Of a stretch of DNA of 39,591 bases, positions 16,280-24,259 are shown one piece after another. The first letter of the stretch is position 1. Each line of letters starts with the position of its first letter. The notes beneath the pieces were generated by a model that saw nothing but the letters and a program-made list of their open reading frames with translations, made no database searches and was not told the DNA's origin. The position numbers were made by a program, and so were the translations under genes. The stretch is from Oligoflexia bacterium (GTDB taxonomy: Bacteria > Bdellovibrionota > UBA1018), in NCBI GenBank assembly GCA_014376785.1, contig JACMQW010000069.1, forward strand, positions 1 through 39,591, given 5' to 3'.

Positions 16280-17236
16280 TTATTTTCCTTCCGCGACCGT
16301 TCGCAGAGAAGTGCGGAAATCGAGGAGCTGCTGCGGATAATCGGAAATCATTCCATCCACATGGAAATCGGCTAGCTTCTTCCAATCTTTTACGGTGTTC
16401 GGCGTCCAAGGAATCACTTTCACTGCGTGAGCATGAAGGTCTTCGACGTCTGCCTGAGTCAGCCACTCGTGATTCGGAGAAATGATTTGTGCACCGAGCG
16501 TTTCCGCAATTTTAGAGAGCGGTAGAGCAGGCCGATCTTCGACCAGTGCGGAAAGGGTCAATGAAGGCTCCAAACGATGAGCCACCGCTAAAGTGCGATA
16601 ATCGAAAGACTGCAAAATCACCCGTGATTCAAAACCATATTGATGAATCACCGCTAAAACTGCTTTCGTGAACGGAAGCGGAGCGGGTGCATAGTTCGGA
16701 TGCGCAAGTTCGCTTTTCGTTTCGACATTCAGGCGAACAATGGACGCCCTCGGATTTTTGCTTGTCTTTAGCCAAGTTAAGACCTCCGCAAAGGTTGGAA
16801 TTTTTTCCTTTGGTGAGGGAACTTGTTCTGGAAAATGATGGTCCCCAAGCGTTCCACAGTCGTAGCCCTTCAGTTGCTTTAGGGTCAGCGAGCGAATGCG
16901 AATCAGACCGTTTATCCGCCGACCTTTTGCATCTAAACAAGTCTCTGGGTTTAAGTGCGGATTATGGTGAACGACTAAGACGTTGTCTTTCGTCATGAGA
17001 AGATCCATCTCGAGGGCGTCCACTCCTGATTCCAAAGCGTAGCGGAAAGCCGCAAGAGTATTTTCAGAACGCATTCCCCGCGCACCCCGGTGCCCCTGCA
17101 CTTCAAAATTCACGAATGCAGGCTTCGCAGGTTCAGAAGGGGGAACGGGCGGAGTCGAGCAAGCCGCGAGGAGCAAGCCTGAGCTAACGAAACAGAGCGA
17201 CTTCCGAACGGTCTGCGAGGAATAGAATTTTTTCAT
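16280..17236 (-). CDS. Glycerophosphodiester phosphodiesterase lipoprotein (GlpQ/UgpQ-like)
   Basis: Hydrolyses glycerophosphodiesters from deacylated phospholipids to glycerol 3-phosphate and an alcohol. The family motifs are present: GHRGARGMRSENTLAAF (H49, R50, E58, N59), EMDLLMTKD (E76, D78) and VVHHNPHL (H90/H91). The C-terminal PWTPN and DGMISDYP are also typical. A lipobox, LLAAC with C26, shows it is a lipoprotein on the periplasmic side of a membrane, unlike cytoplasmic UgpQ. Its ATG lies two bases after the stop codon of a decayed kinase gene, so it may have been the second gene of that unit. Confidence 0.9.
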   Translation of the reverse strand: MKKFYSSQTVRKSLCFVSSGLLLAACSTPPVPPSEPAKPAFVNFEVQGHRGARGMRSENTLAAFRYALESGVDALEMDLLMTKDNVLVVHHNPHLNPETCLDAKGRRINGLIRIRSLTLKQLKGYDCGTLGDHHFPEQVPSPKEKIPTFAEVLTWLKTSKNPRASIVRLNVETKSELAHPNYAPAPLPFTKAVLAVIHQYGFESRVILQSFDYRTLAVAHRLEPSLTLSALVEDRPALPLSKIAETLGAQIISPNHEWLTQADVEDLHAHAVKVIPWTPNTVKDWKKLADFHVDGMISDYPQQLLDFRTSLRTVAEGK

Positions 17237-17238
17237 CC

Positions 17239-18079
17239 TTAGAACGTATCGGCGTTTTGCGAAAGCTTCAAGACTTCACTGATTAAGCGATTTCGGTCGA
17301 GCGGTTTTGGAACAAACGAATCGAACCTGGCGGTGAGGGCCTCTACTTCATAAGACCGGTCTGTGAAAGCCGAGAATGCAATAGCGGGAATCGACTTAAG
17401 CTTTGCATTTTATGATTGCCTCAGCTTTCGAATGAACGAATACCCGTCCTCCTCGGGCATACTGAGATCGCAAATCACCAGACCGGGATTAAAACCCGCG
17501 GCATGATGGATCCCATCTACAGCGCTGTCTGCAATGAGGACTTGGGCCCCTGATTTTTTCAGAAAATGAGAAAGCAGATCGCGAGAATCTTCATCATCAT
17601 CGATCGCCAAAACGCGAATTCCATTCAACTCCGTGTTGAGCAAATCGTCGATGATCTTGCCTTGTTGCCTGGCGGACCTCGATATCGTCGCGAGTCCTTC
17701 AGCAACGACCTCCGAGTTCGGGCCGCCTTCGCTCATCTGCGCGCGCAACCGGTCGGACCAGCCTTAGATCGTGTTCAACGGGGTCCGAAGCTCATGAGAC
17801 AAGGTCATGAGGAACTCATCTTTGGTCCGATTTGCCCGTTCGAGTTCGTTAATCTTCCTCTCCGGATTCATCACCAGTCCGACATTTTCCATCGCAACCC
17901 CAACGATCGCGGCCAGTACTTCGAACTCTTCGATCACTTCAGGGCTCGGAAAATGAGCGGTCGACCAATAATTTCCAATCGCTCCCACGGAAGATTTATT
18001 TTAATCGGGACGATCACCAAGCTATCGGAATTCATAAACCGATTCTTTTTTAATCCGATTAAAAGACCTAACGAGTAAT
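17239..18079 (-). pseudogene. Decayed hybrid histidine kinase (GAF-HisKA-receiver relic)
   Basis: Translating the minus strand through stops gives a kinase relic in order. A truncated GAF end comes first (LVIVPIKIN, then after a frame change near 17990-18000 VGAIGNYWS). The HisKA H box is FLMTLSHELRTPLNTI, followed by an in-frame TAA at 17764-17766 and then GWSDRLRAQMS. The second HisKA helix ends in KIIDDLLN and runs straight into a receiver (IRVLAIDDDEDSRDLL, VICDLSMPEEDG), so the whole ATPase domain is missing. Another in-frame TAA follows at 17410-17412, and then the true receiver end, IPAIAFSAFTDRSYEV and FVPKPLDRN, to TAA 17239-17241. At least one frameshift, two nonsense codons and one large deletion mean it cannot make a working kinase. 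Confidence 0.85.
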
Positions 18080-18121
18080 TACTAACCTGATGTGACCCCG
18101 TTCAAAGGCTTCAAATAAAAT

Positions 18122-18991
18122 TTACAGAATACTCGCAACCAAGATGGCTCCGACCGCAGTGTTTCGAGCACTGATTTTATCCCCCGTGTAGAGCATCAAG
18201 TAGGGGTTAAATAAAACCGTCTTAGAAATCCTCCACCGAACTCCGGGTTGCAGGTCCGTTTGGTAATTATCAAAGGAAAGAGTCGGCTGACCGATGTGGT
18301 GGTGAGCCTCCATTTCGTAGGTCAGAGAGGCGCCGAAATGATCGGAGAAATCGTATTGGAGGGTGGGAGCCGCGTAGAGCTTGAAGCTCTTCCCTTTTGT
18401 CTCACCGAAGTAAGCTTTCGCCTCCGTGAAAGCTCCGAGCGCTACCGAAGTTCCGCGAAAGCGGTAAAAAACGCTGGGAGTGGTCTTCACTCCGTATTTT
18501 ACTCCGGCGTTCTTCAAATAGTCACTGTTGGCGACTTGAAAAACCATATTTCCCGAAATGTTTAGCTGGGGAGTGCGAATCAAATGGTGATCAACCACCG
18601 CAATACCGGTGTACTGCATGTCGAAACCTTGGCCGAGCACCGGGGTGTAAAAGAAGGCAAGGTCCGGACCGATCGAGACGTCTTTGGATAACTTGTATCC
18701 CAAGGAAAGCGTCGTATCGAAAAAGGTTCCTTGCGACGTTTTAGTCACTCCGGCTTTACCCGGTGTGTAGGACGAGCCCATGTCCCCGACCGGAGCGCCG
18801 TGGTAGTTCGTGAAAACGTTCACTGAGATCGACTTCAGGGCAGTTTCGAGAGAAAAAGAACTCTCTCCTTTGGGTGGCGTTTTTAATGTCGATACGGCCT
18901 CGATACTCGGCACGCTCGGCGGCGTGGCTCCCCAAGCAGTCGTAACACCCAAGAATAGTCCGATTCCCAATTTCCGAAACTTCAAAGTCAT
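18122..18991 (-). CDS. Outer-membrane beta-barrel-like exported protein
   Basis: Protein of 289 residues with a signal peptide (KLGIGLFLGVTTAWG, cleavage near WGA-TPP). The mature part has many predicted amphipathic strands, such as FFDTTLSLGYKLSKDVSIGP, KSFKLYAAPTLQYDFSDHFG and VRWRISKTVLFNPYLMLYTG. This pattern suits a transmembrane barrel of about ten to fourteen strands. No family is recognised. AAGGA lies seven bases upstream of the ATG. Its stop abuts the broken end of the kinase relic, whose truncated 5' end suggests a rearrangement at this junction. Confidence 0.65.
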   Translation of the reverse strand: MTLKFRKLGIGLFLGVTTAWGATPPSVPSIEAVSTLKTPPKGESSFSLETALKSISVNVFTNYHGAPVGDMGSSYTPGKAGVTKTSQGTFFDTTLSLGYKLSKDVSIGPDLAFFYTPVLGQGFDMQYTGIAVVDHHLIRTPQLNISGNMVFQVANSDYLKNAGVKYGVKTTPSVFYRFRGTSVALGAFTEAKAYFGETKGKSFKLYAAPTLQYDFSDHFGASLTYEMEAHHHIGQPTLSFDNYQTDLQPGVRWRISKTVLFNPYLMLYTGDKISARNTAVGAILVASIL

Positions 18992-19131
18992 GAAAGATCC
19001 TTTGCAATGAGGAGGTGACGCGGGAGCTCACATCTAACTGATCCATGGGCATTTCGCCAATCCGAAGGGGCATCCGCTTCGTCAAGATTCCGTCAAGGAA
19101 GACTGATTGGGTCTTTTTCACCCGGGCCGAA

Positions 19132-19145
19132 AAGGCATATGCCTT
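19132..19145. promoter_or_regulatory. 14-bp perfect palindrome, possible operator
   Basis: AAGGCATATGCCTT reads the same on both strands. It lies between the divergent barrel gene (start 18991) and the small protein gene (start 19175), 29 bases before the latter. It could be a dimer-binding site. No regulator is identified. Confidence 0.35.
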
Positions 19146-19174
19146 GCTTTTCCTCTCGGAGAAATGAGGAACCG

Positions 19175-19408
19175 ATGAACTTACTCCAACTGAATCCTGC
19201 GATCCCGGTAGAAACGCCTAAAGGTAAAGGGATGGCCACCGTCTTAATCGATTACGGCCCGGAATATGATCTCCTCTGGGTGACTTTCCTGGATGAGAGT
19301 CGGGAATGTTGGACCTATGGAAACCGGGACATTCGCATTCAAACCAACATCACCATGGGACGTCCGGGCTCAAAAGCCCCCATTCGCTCGATTTCGGATA
19401 TTAACTAG
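19175..19408 (+). CDS. Small conserved-looking hypothetical protein, 77 residues
   Basis: A short soluble protein, MNLLQLNPAIPVETPKGKG followed by MATVLIDYGPEYDLLWVTFL and an end with NRDIRIQTNITMGRP. The start at 19175 is preferred to 19139 because GAGG lies five bases upstream. The sequence is regular, resembling a compact beta-rich fold, and I have the impression that similar short proteins exist in other proteobacteria, but I cannot name a family. It has no signal peptide or cysteine-rich motif. Confidence 0.6.
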   Translation: MNLLQLNPAIPVETPKGKGMATVLIDYGPEYDLLWVTFLDESRECWTYGNRDIRIQTNITMGRPGSKAPIRSISDIN

Positions 19409-19421
19409 CGATCTCGGAAGT

Positions 19422-19453
19422 GAATGAGCGACTCGAATTTCCGAGCTTCATTC
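19422..19453. terminator. Possible terminator hairpin between convergent genes
   Basis: The outer arms GAATGA and TCATTC (19422-19427 and 19448-19453) and the inner arms CTCG and CGAG (19432-19435 and 19442-19445) can form an imperfect hairpin, followed on the plus strand by TCTCCCCTTTT. It lies just after the 77-residue gene, overlapping the 3' end of the convergent gene. The stem is interrupted, so this is tentative. Confidence 0.3.
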
Positions 19454-20287
19454 TCTCCCCTTTTGGCTCATCCGGTAAGCCCCGATTCTTAGAAAATGAA
19501 CCAGTCCCCGGGGATAGATTCCTTTTCCAGCTCGGAAGGGATCGAAACGCAACTTCGAATCGTCCCCAGTTAACCCTTTTTCCGGGGATATTTTAAGAAC
19601 CGGAACCCATTGCGGTTTCGCCAAATGGTCTGAGGTTCGGACGAATAAAACCATTGCAGCTTTTCCTCGAGTCACCCGATCTTCGAGAATCCTTGCTCGC
19701 TTGGTCGAGGAATTTTCAGAATCGGAAACGGAACCGTTCTTAAACTCCGGGCTCAACTTGAAATAATAGCGCTCACCGGTTCCCACCGAAAAAGGCGAAA
19801 CAGCGTAATATTCGTTGTTAAAAAAATCATGAGCATCAGTGGTGAACGGCGCGAGTGCGAGTAGTGCTGGATGCCTCACCGTCGCAAAGAGTAGATCTTG
19901 GTCCCCTATTTCGGCTTGGTGCGAGAACGGTTTTACGACTGGACGAAGGCCCCGGAATCGAATGGCGATACCGAGAACATCGGTCCACTCCGATTCATTT
20001 TTCCAAAGCGCAGTTGAGAAACGAAGAAGCGTCGGACCGACGAGTGCCTGCAAAAACGGAAACGCGATCGATTGAGCGCTAGGGAGGCCTTCGCAATCCC
20101 CGCTGTAAATTTTCCCCCTAGGATGAAACGTCCTCGCCCTCCGAACCTTACTCACTAGGAAAGTCACGATCCCTAGGCCGGCACCCATCCACTTTCCGAT
20201 TTTTTCCCGCAGATTCACAGGAATCTCCGAAGAATTTTCCAGTGGATAAGCGGACTTTAATCGGGGCATTCGGCCGGCACGTTTCAT
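19448..20287 (-). CDS. Catalase-superfamily-like protein
   Basis: Probable member of the heme catalase-like fold. Blocks that resemble catalase are RTFHPRGKIYSG (H55, at the place of the distal histidine), LLRFSTALW with DVLGIAIRFRG, and FFNNEYYAVSPFSVG followed by YYFKLSPE. The C-terminal FDPFRAGKGIYPRGLVHFLR resembles small catalase-like proteins of other bacteria. The catalase asparagine block and the proximal tyrosine motif are not visible, so true catalase activity is doubtful. A short hydrophobic segment, GAGLGIVTFLVSKV (about 35-48), could be a membrane anchor. No good ribosome binding site is seen. Confidence 0.5.
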   Translation of the reverse strand: MKRAGRMPRLKSAYPLENSSEIPVNLREKIGKWMGAGLGIVTFLVSKVRRARTFHPRGKIYSGDCEGLPSAQSIAFPFLQALVGPTLLRFSTALWKNESEWTDVLGIAIRFRGLRPVVKPFSHQAEIGDQDLLFATVRHPALLALAPFTTDAHDFFNNEYYAVSPFSVGTGERYYFKLSPEFKNGSVSDSENSSTKRARILEDRVTRGKAAMVLFVRTSDHLAKPQWVPVLKISPEKGLTGDDSKLRFDPFRAGKGIYPRGLVHFLRIGAYRMSQKGRE

Positions 20288-20353
20288 GCTTTTTCAATAG
20301 CAAGAATAGGATTTTTCTTCCATCGGGCATCTGCCCAAACCAAAGGATCACTT

Positions 20354-20992
20354 ATGGAATTCAAAAAAAATGACCGATTGAAAGCTTCCCAGCCCTTCCC
20401 TGGAACCTCGAACCGTGCCCCCGATTACAAACCATCCGAACTCAGCCCGGGGCTTTCCACTTCTTCTCGAGGCCACATTTCCGGAGTCGACTCGACTTAT
20501 TTAGAGCGGGAATTCATTCGTTCGAACCGGCTAGCTCGCGACCAGAGGTTGGTTTTCGCCTCGCCCGCAAACACTGCCTGTACCATTCTCGGCGCGGTCA
20601 TCATTCTGTTTGGTTTGATTGGATTTGGAATTCCATCGTTTTTTGGCCTGCACATGAGCCCTGCAAATAATTTTATCCATCTGTTCCTCGGAGGGGTCGC
20701 CCTTTACTTCGGCTTAAAAACTCCGTCGAAGACAGCGACGAAAGCGGCTCTTACTTTCGGCACCTTGTTTGGACTGGTTGCGCTCACGGGATTTCTGTTT
20801 GGAAGTCCGGGCACGTTTAGCATGCCGCTCTTTTCGGGAAATGATCCGCTGCTCTGGCCGATTTCAAGAGGCTCATTTGAACTCGGAGCAAGCGACCATG
20901 TGATCCATGCCCTCCTAGCCATTGCCTTTTTAATTCCTGCTTTCAGCAGCCGAATGAAAGACCGCAACTTACAAGCAGATGCGACCCGGTAG
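20354..20992 (+). CDS. Membrane protein, DUF4383-like, with long N-terminal tail
   Basis: Integral membrane protein of 212 residues with a polar N-terminal tail of about 70 residues and then four hydrophobic segments (near 75-97, 103-122, 128-148 and 185-202). The block PANNFIHLFLGGVALYFGLK, then the glycine-rich LFGLVALTGFLFG, resembles DUF4383 membrane proteins. A histidine in DHVIHALLAIAFL in the last segment also fits. AAGGA lies about seven bases upstream of the ATG. The function is unknown. Its tail overlaps the convergent lipoprotein gene by 24 bases. Confidence 0.6.
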   Translation: MEFKKNDRLKASQPFPGTSNRAPDYKPSELSPGLSTSSRGHISGVDSTYLEREFIRSNRLARDQRLVFASPANTACTILGAVIILFGLIGFGIPSFFGLHMSPANNFIHLFLGGVALYFGLKTPSKTATKAALTFGTLFGLVALTGFLFGSPGTFSMPLFSGNDPLLWPISRGSFELGASDHVIHALLAIAFLIPAFSSRMKDRNLQADATR

Positions 20993-22030
20993 GCTCGAAG
21001 AATCGATAGTGGAGCACGATCCATCTTCAAAGCAATCCGGAGAACTGAACGTTTTCGAGAGGACCCGCCCCGTCAGGAGGGCGCGGTCCAGCTCGAAAGC
21101 GGAAGACAAAAGAACCACGGTCCCCGGTAGCTCCATGAACTCGACCTTAAATTTTCCACCCGGTAAACCTAAGGTCCAAATCGATTCCTGAGGGGCCTCA
21201 ACTCTCACATTTCGGAAATGGACATCTTTTGATTGGAGGAGCACCACCGCCGTGGACTTCTCGGGGACCCTCACCTTTAGAAATTTGAGATTTATCAAAT
21301 CCCTTTCTTCCACTTGGAATCGATTCAATATTCGATTGTTGCCCGCAAGGGTGAGAGTGCAATTTTTTCCATCTGTTTCGCAGACTCGATTGGTGCTCCC
21401 ATTCACGGGGTAGTCCAAGAGTTTAAATTGGAGATCATTCAAATGATCTTCCGCGGTTTGGAAATCAAAAAGTTTCTCTTTGGTGATCGCACCGAACGTC
21501 GTGACATTTCCATGGAACCGAACCGATCGGGTATAGCGAACGGATCCCGTCTGAATGGCGACGTCCTTTAATTCCAAATCTTCAGCATAGACGTCCACTC
21601 GGCCCCCGTCCTGAGGTCGATCATAACCTTGATCCACGCCGGAGAGGATCAGTCGTCGGCTGGAAATCCCCTGCCGCACGTCCATACCCTGGAAGCGTCC
21701 TTCTCTGAGGCTGAACGACGACCAGTCCTGCCACTCCCGAAGCCCATTAGGATCACAGACAGTGGGGACTCGGGGGGGTTCAGGCCGAGGCGACGGGTCC
21801 GGGACCGGAGAAGGAGCGGGAGAAGGTCCAGGTGAGGGAACCGTGCTCGGAACTGGCAATGGGGAAGGAGCATTCGAGGGTCCTGGCGTGACTGCCGGAA
21901 TCGGGGCTACTTCCCCGGGAGGGCGAGAAGTTTGAGCTTGAGAAAACCTCTGTGCAGGCTGAGAGCCTGAGCAAGAAAAGAGCGCTAAAGAGACGAAGCT
22001 GAAACCAGCAACTTTCATCAAATGACCCAT
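20969..22030 (-). CDS. Lipoprotein with proline-rich linker and choice-of-anchor-A-like domain
   Basis: Lipoprotein of 353 residues. The signal peptide ends in ALFSC (lipobox), and residues 35-88 form a long Pro/Ser linker of the type PSPGPSPAPSPVPDPSPRPE. The C-terminal part (about 125-300) resembles the choice-of-anchor-A domain of surface proteins: FHGNVTTFGAITKEKLFDF followed by a region with NCTLTLAGNNRILNRFQVEE. The mature C-terminus has cysteine pairs (SPDCFEDGSCS). The start at 22030 has AAGGA eight bases upstream; ATG at 22018 is a weaker alternative. A role in surface attachment is possible but is inference. Confidence 0.6.
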   Translation of the reverse strand: MGHLMKVAGFSFVSLALFSCSGSQPAQRFSQAQTSRPPGEVAPIPAVTPGPSNAPSPLPVPSTVPSPGPSPAPSPVPDPSPRPEPPRVPTVCDPNGLREWQDWSSFSLREGRFQGMDVRQGISSRRLILSGVDQGYDRPQDGGRVDVYAEDLELKDVAIQTGSVRYTRSVRFHGNVTTFGAITKEKLFDFQTAEDHLNDLQFKLLDYPVNGSTNRVCETDGKNCTLTLAGNNRILNRFQVEERDLINLKFLKVRVPEKSTAVVLLQSKDVHFRNVRVEAPQESIWTLGLPGGKFKVEFMELPGTVVLLSSAFELDRALLTGRVLSKTFSSPDCFEDGSCSTIDSSSLPGRICL

Positions 22031-22038
22031 TCTTGATT

Positions 22039-22053
22039 TCCTTTATAAAAGGA
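22039..22053 (-). promoter_or_regulatory. Small hairpin that covers the ribosome binding site
   Basis: On the minus strand TCCTTT and AAAGGA pair around a three-base loop. The second arm contains the AAGGA used as Shine-Dalgarno by the lipoprotein gene. Such a stem could lower or temperature-tune translation, but six A/T-rich pairs are weak. Confidence 0.25.
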
Positions 22054-22177
22054 TAAACGAACATTCGAGATTCGCACCCAAATTGTTAGGAAAAGTTTAT
22101 GAATGTCAGATTCCGGTTGGGGATTTGTCTTGTGTCCCCTATCAGTGCTAACCCTGGATCCGAGTGGAGGGGATTTC

Positions 22178-23470
22178 ATGAAATTCTCAACTGGGATCTC
22201 GCGTTTGACCGAAGCGTTTGGATTGAAGTGTTTCAGCTTTCTTCTCGTTTTTGCTCCCTTGATGGCCGCGCAGGCGGACACCCTCTTTCTCTACGACAAC
22301 GGACGCGAAGGCTCACCGATCATTAATATGATTCAAGACGCCCGCGAATCCATCGATGTCGAAATCTACATGATGAATGATTTGCGAGTGCAGGATGCTT
22401 TCCTTCGTGCGGCACATGGAACACCGACTCGGAAACCGGTAAAGGTCAGAATCCTCATCGAACCCCATCCTTACGGCGACTCCTGCGACATTTTCGGAAA
22501 ACGCATGAGTGCCGCTTCCAATGACCCGGCCGATGACAAAACCGGAACGGCCGATTGCCGGAATCTGAAGTCTTTCAAACGCGCGCTCGAAAAACTCGGC
22601 GGCGAAATGCATCCCTTCAATAAAGAGCTTTGCGGAAATGGAAGCGCATCTGGCGGTGGAGTCGATCAAACGATCACAAGCTGCCTCCAACACGGAAAAG
22701 TCATCGTCTTCGATAAAACCGTTGCCCTCATGAGCACCGGGAACTTCAACGCCTCCAGCTTTTGCGACACCAAACAAAATCCCGCAGCCTGCAACCGCGA
22801 CTTCACACTCGTGATGACGAAGAAAGCTCCCGTGAATAATTTAATCACGGTTTTTGAGCGCGATTGGATCGGACAGCCTTACAACATTAAACGCTCTCTG
22901 CCGCGCGCTGCTTTCAATGCCCTCACGGTCAGCCCTTTCTCCATGGCCCCGATTATCGGTCTGATTCAGTCCGCGCGCACGTCGATTCAAATCACAGAGC
23001 AGTACCTGAAAGACCCGACGATGAATCGAGCTCTCCTTGCTGCCGCAAAATCCGGTGTGAAAGTTCAAGTCTTGGTAACGAGCTTCTGCGCATTCGGAGC
23101 GCCCGAAAAGTCTGTCAAAGAGGCGCTGCAGTTAAATTACGGCGCTTTCGAAGCGGCCGGAATTGAAACTCGTGCTTTCACTTCTGCCATGCGAATCGGC
23201 GGACAGCCTGGATACCAGCATGCAAAAGCGATCATCGTAGATGCGGACCGCCCTGGAGCCGCCAACGCATGGGTTGGATCAGTGAATGGCTCGACCCAGT
23301 CTCTGACTCGAAACCGAGAGTTCGGATTGCTCTTTAACGATCCGAAACCACTGACAAAACTTTACGCGAGTTTCCGCGCAGACTTTACCGATCCCAACTC
23401 GGAAACTTGGCAGGAAAGTCTGATGTGCCTAAAAGACCGCAAATCGCGCCCTTCTGACGACTTCTATTGA
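22178..23470 (+). CDS. Exported phospholipase-D-like protein
   Basis: Second phospholipase D superfamily protein in the window, 430 residues from the start at 22178, which has GGAGG seven bases upstream. A signal peptide (FGLKCFSFLLVFAPLMAAQA-D) predicts export. The first HKD motif is HGKVIVFD with STGNFN (H172, K174, D179, N191), and the second is HAKAIIVD with GSVN (H348, K350, D355, N370), so both catalytic halves are intact. It has about ten cysteines in the mature part (for example SCDIF, LCGNG, TSCLQ, AACNR, SFCAF), which suggests disulfides in the periplasm or outside. The sequence differs enough from the gene at 3260-4564 to be a separate subfamily. The substrate is unknown. Confidence 0.85.
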   Translation: MKFSTGISRLTEAFGLKCFSFLLVFAPLMAAQADTLFLYDNGREGSPIINMIQDARESIDVEIYMMNDLRVQDAFLRAAHGTPTRKPVKVRILIEPHPYGDSCDIFGKRMSAASNDPADDKTGTADCRNLKSFKRALEKLGGEMHPFNKELCGNGSASGGGVDQTITSCLQHGKVIVFDKTVALMSTGNFNASSFCDTKQNPAACNRDFTLVMTKKAPVNNLITVFERDWIGQPYNIKRSLPRAAFNALTVSPFSMAPIIGLIQSARTSIQITEQYLKDPTMNRALLAAAKSGVKVQVLVTSFCAFGAPEKSVKEALQLNYGAFEAAGIETRAFTSAMRIGGQPGYQHAKAIIVDADRPGAANAWVGSVNGSTQSLTRNREFGLLFNDPKPLTKLYASFRADFTDPNSETWQESLMCLKDRKSRPSDDFY

Positions 23471-23487
23471 GCATGGGCGAATGCTCA
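23468..23487. terminator. Small hairpin between convergent genes
   Basis: TGAGCAT and ATGCTCA pair around GGGCGA right at the stop codon of the phospholipase-D-like gene. There is no T-run, so it is a weak terminator candidate serving one or both convergent genes. Confidence 0.3.
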
Positions 23488-23494
23488 GGGACGG

Positions 23495-24259
23495 CTATTT
23501 CCGAGGAGTTTTCGGGCTAAATCCGTCATTTTCAGCGACCCGCGCAGCTGCCGTCACCCCCGAACGATCGTAACGAATGGTGCTCGACTGAGAAAACATT
23601 TCAGTTTCCGCGCGACTGCTGTGTTTTGATCGAGCCGGTTCGCGCCGACGCTCATCGCCGAGCATTCTTCGATTCGCTTCATTTGCGACTCTCGGATCCG
23701 GCAGAAGAACCATCGGGTTGATCGCGGTGATTCCTTCACGAACTTCGAAATGAACGTGGGGTCCGGTGGAATGGCCTGTATTTCCGGATAAAGCAATGAG
23801 TTGGCCGCGGCGAACCGACTGCCCCGCTTTCACGAGTAATTTAGAATTGTGCGCGTAGATGGTCGAGAGTTTTCCGTCATGGCGAATAACGACCATGCGA
23901 CCATACCCGCGGATTTTGCTCGCGGAATAAATGACCTTACCATCGCCTGCCGCACGGACCTGCGTCCCCATCGGAGCATGAAGATCGACTCCATCGTGGT
24001 GATCCCCGCTGCGAATTCCGAACTGAGAAGTGACTTTCACTTCATTCGTAGGCCAACGCCATGAATAGGTCCACGCCCGAAGTTTCGATTTCTGGGAAGG
24101 ACTGAGCGTCCCGACTTCATCCGTACCGCGGATCCGGTAAGAGCTTTGTTTTGCGGGAATGCGGTCTTGGGTCATTCGCACATCACGGCGGTGGCGACCC
24201 GAGGCACAACTGCTTGAAAGCATCACCAGAAACAACATGGAAAAGAGAATTTTTTTCAT
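23495..24259 (-). CDS. M23 (LytM) peptidoglycan endopeptidase lipoprotein, NlpD-like position
   Basis: Zinc endopeptidase of family M23 that cuts peptidoglycan cross-bridges. The lipobox LSSSC (C18) makes it a lipoprotein. The LytM domain (about 70-185) has all the zinc and catalytic residues: H88 and D92 in HDGVD, H137 in YAHNS, and H168/H170 in HVHFEV. They are intact, unlike in NlpD/EnvC activators, which have degenerate sites. No LysM domain is seen. The Arg/Ser-rich C-terminus after residue 190 is variable. Its ATG overlaps the surE stop, so the two are translated together; surE next to nlpD is a known arrangement in proteobacteria. Confidence 0.9.
   Translation of the reverse strand: MKKILFSMLFLVMLSSSCASGRHRRDVRMTQDRIPAKQSSYRIRGTDEVGTLSPSQKSKLRAWTYSWRWPTNEVKVTSQFGIRSGDHHDGVDLHAPMGTQVRAAGDGKVIYSASKIRGYGRMVVIRHDGKLSTIYAHNSKLLVKAGQSVRRGQLIALSGNTGHSTGPHVHFEVREGITAINPMVLLPDPRVANEANRRMLGDERRREPARSKHSSRAETEMFSQSSTIRYDRSGVTAAARVAENDGFSPKTPRK

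Noticed and set aside
16230-16466. Minus-strand frame of 78 codons overlapping the glycerophosphodiesterase end
   Set aside because: Arg/Ser-rich shadow of the phosphodiesterase gene in another frame.
18756-19121. Minus-strand frame of 121 codons overlapping the barrel protein start
   Set aside because: It is out of frame with the barrel gene, which has a signal peptide and a good ribosome binding site, and it has no domain.
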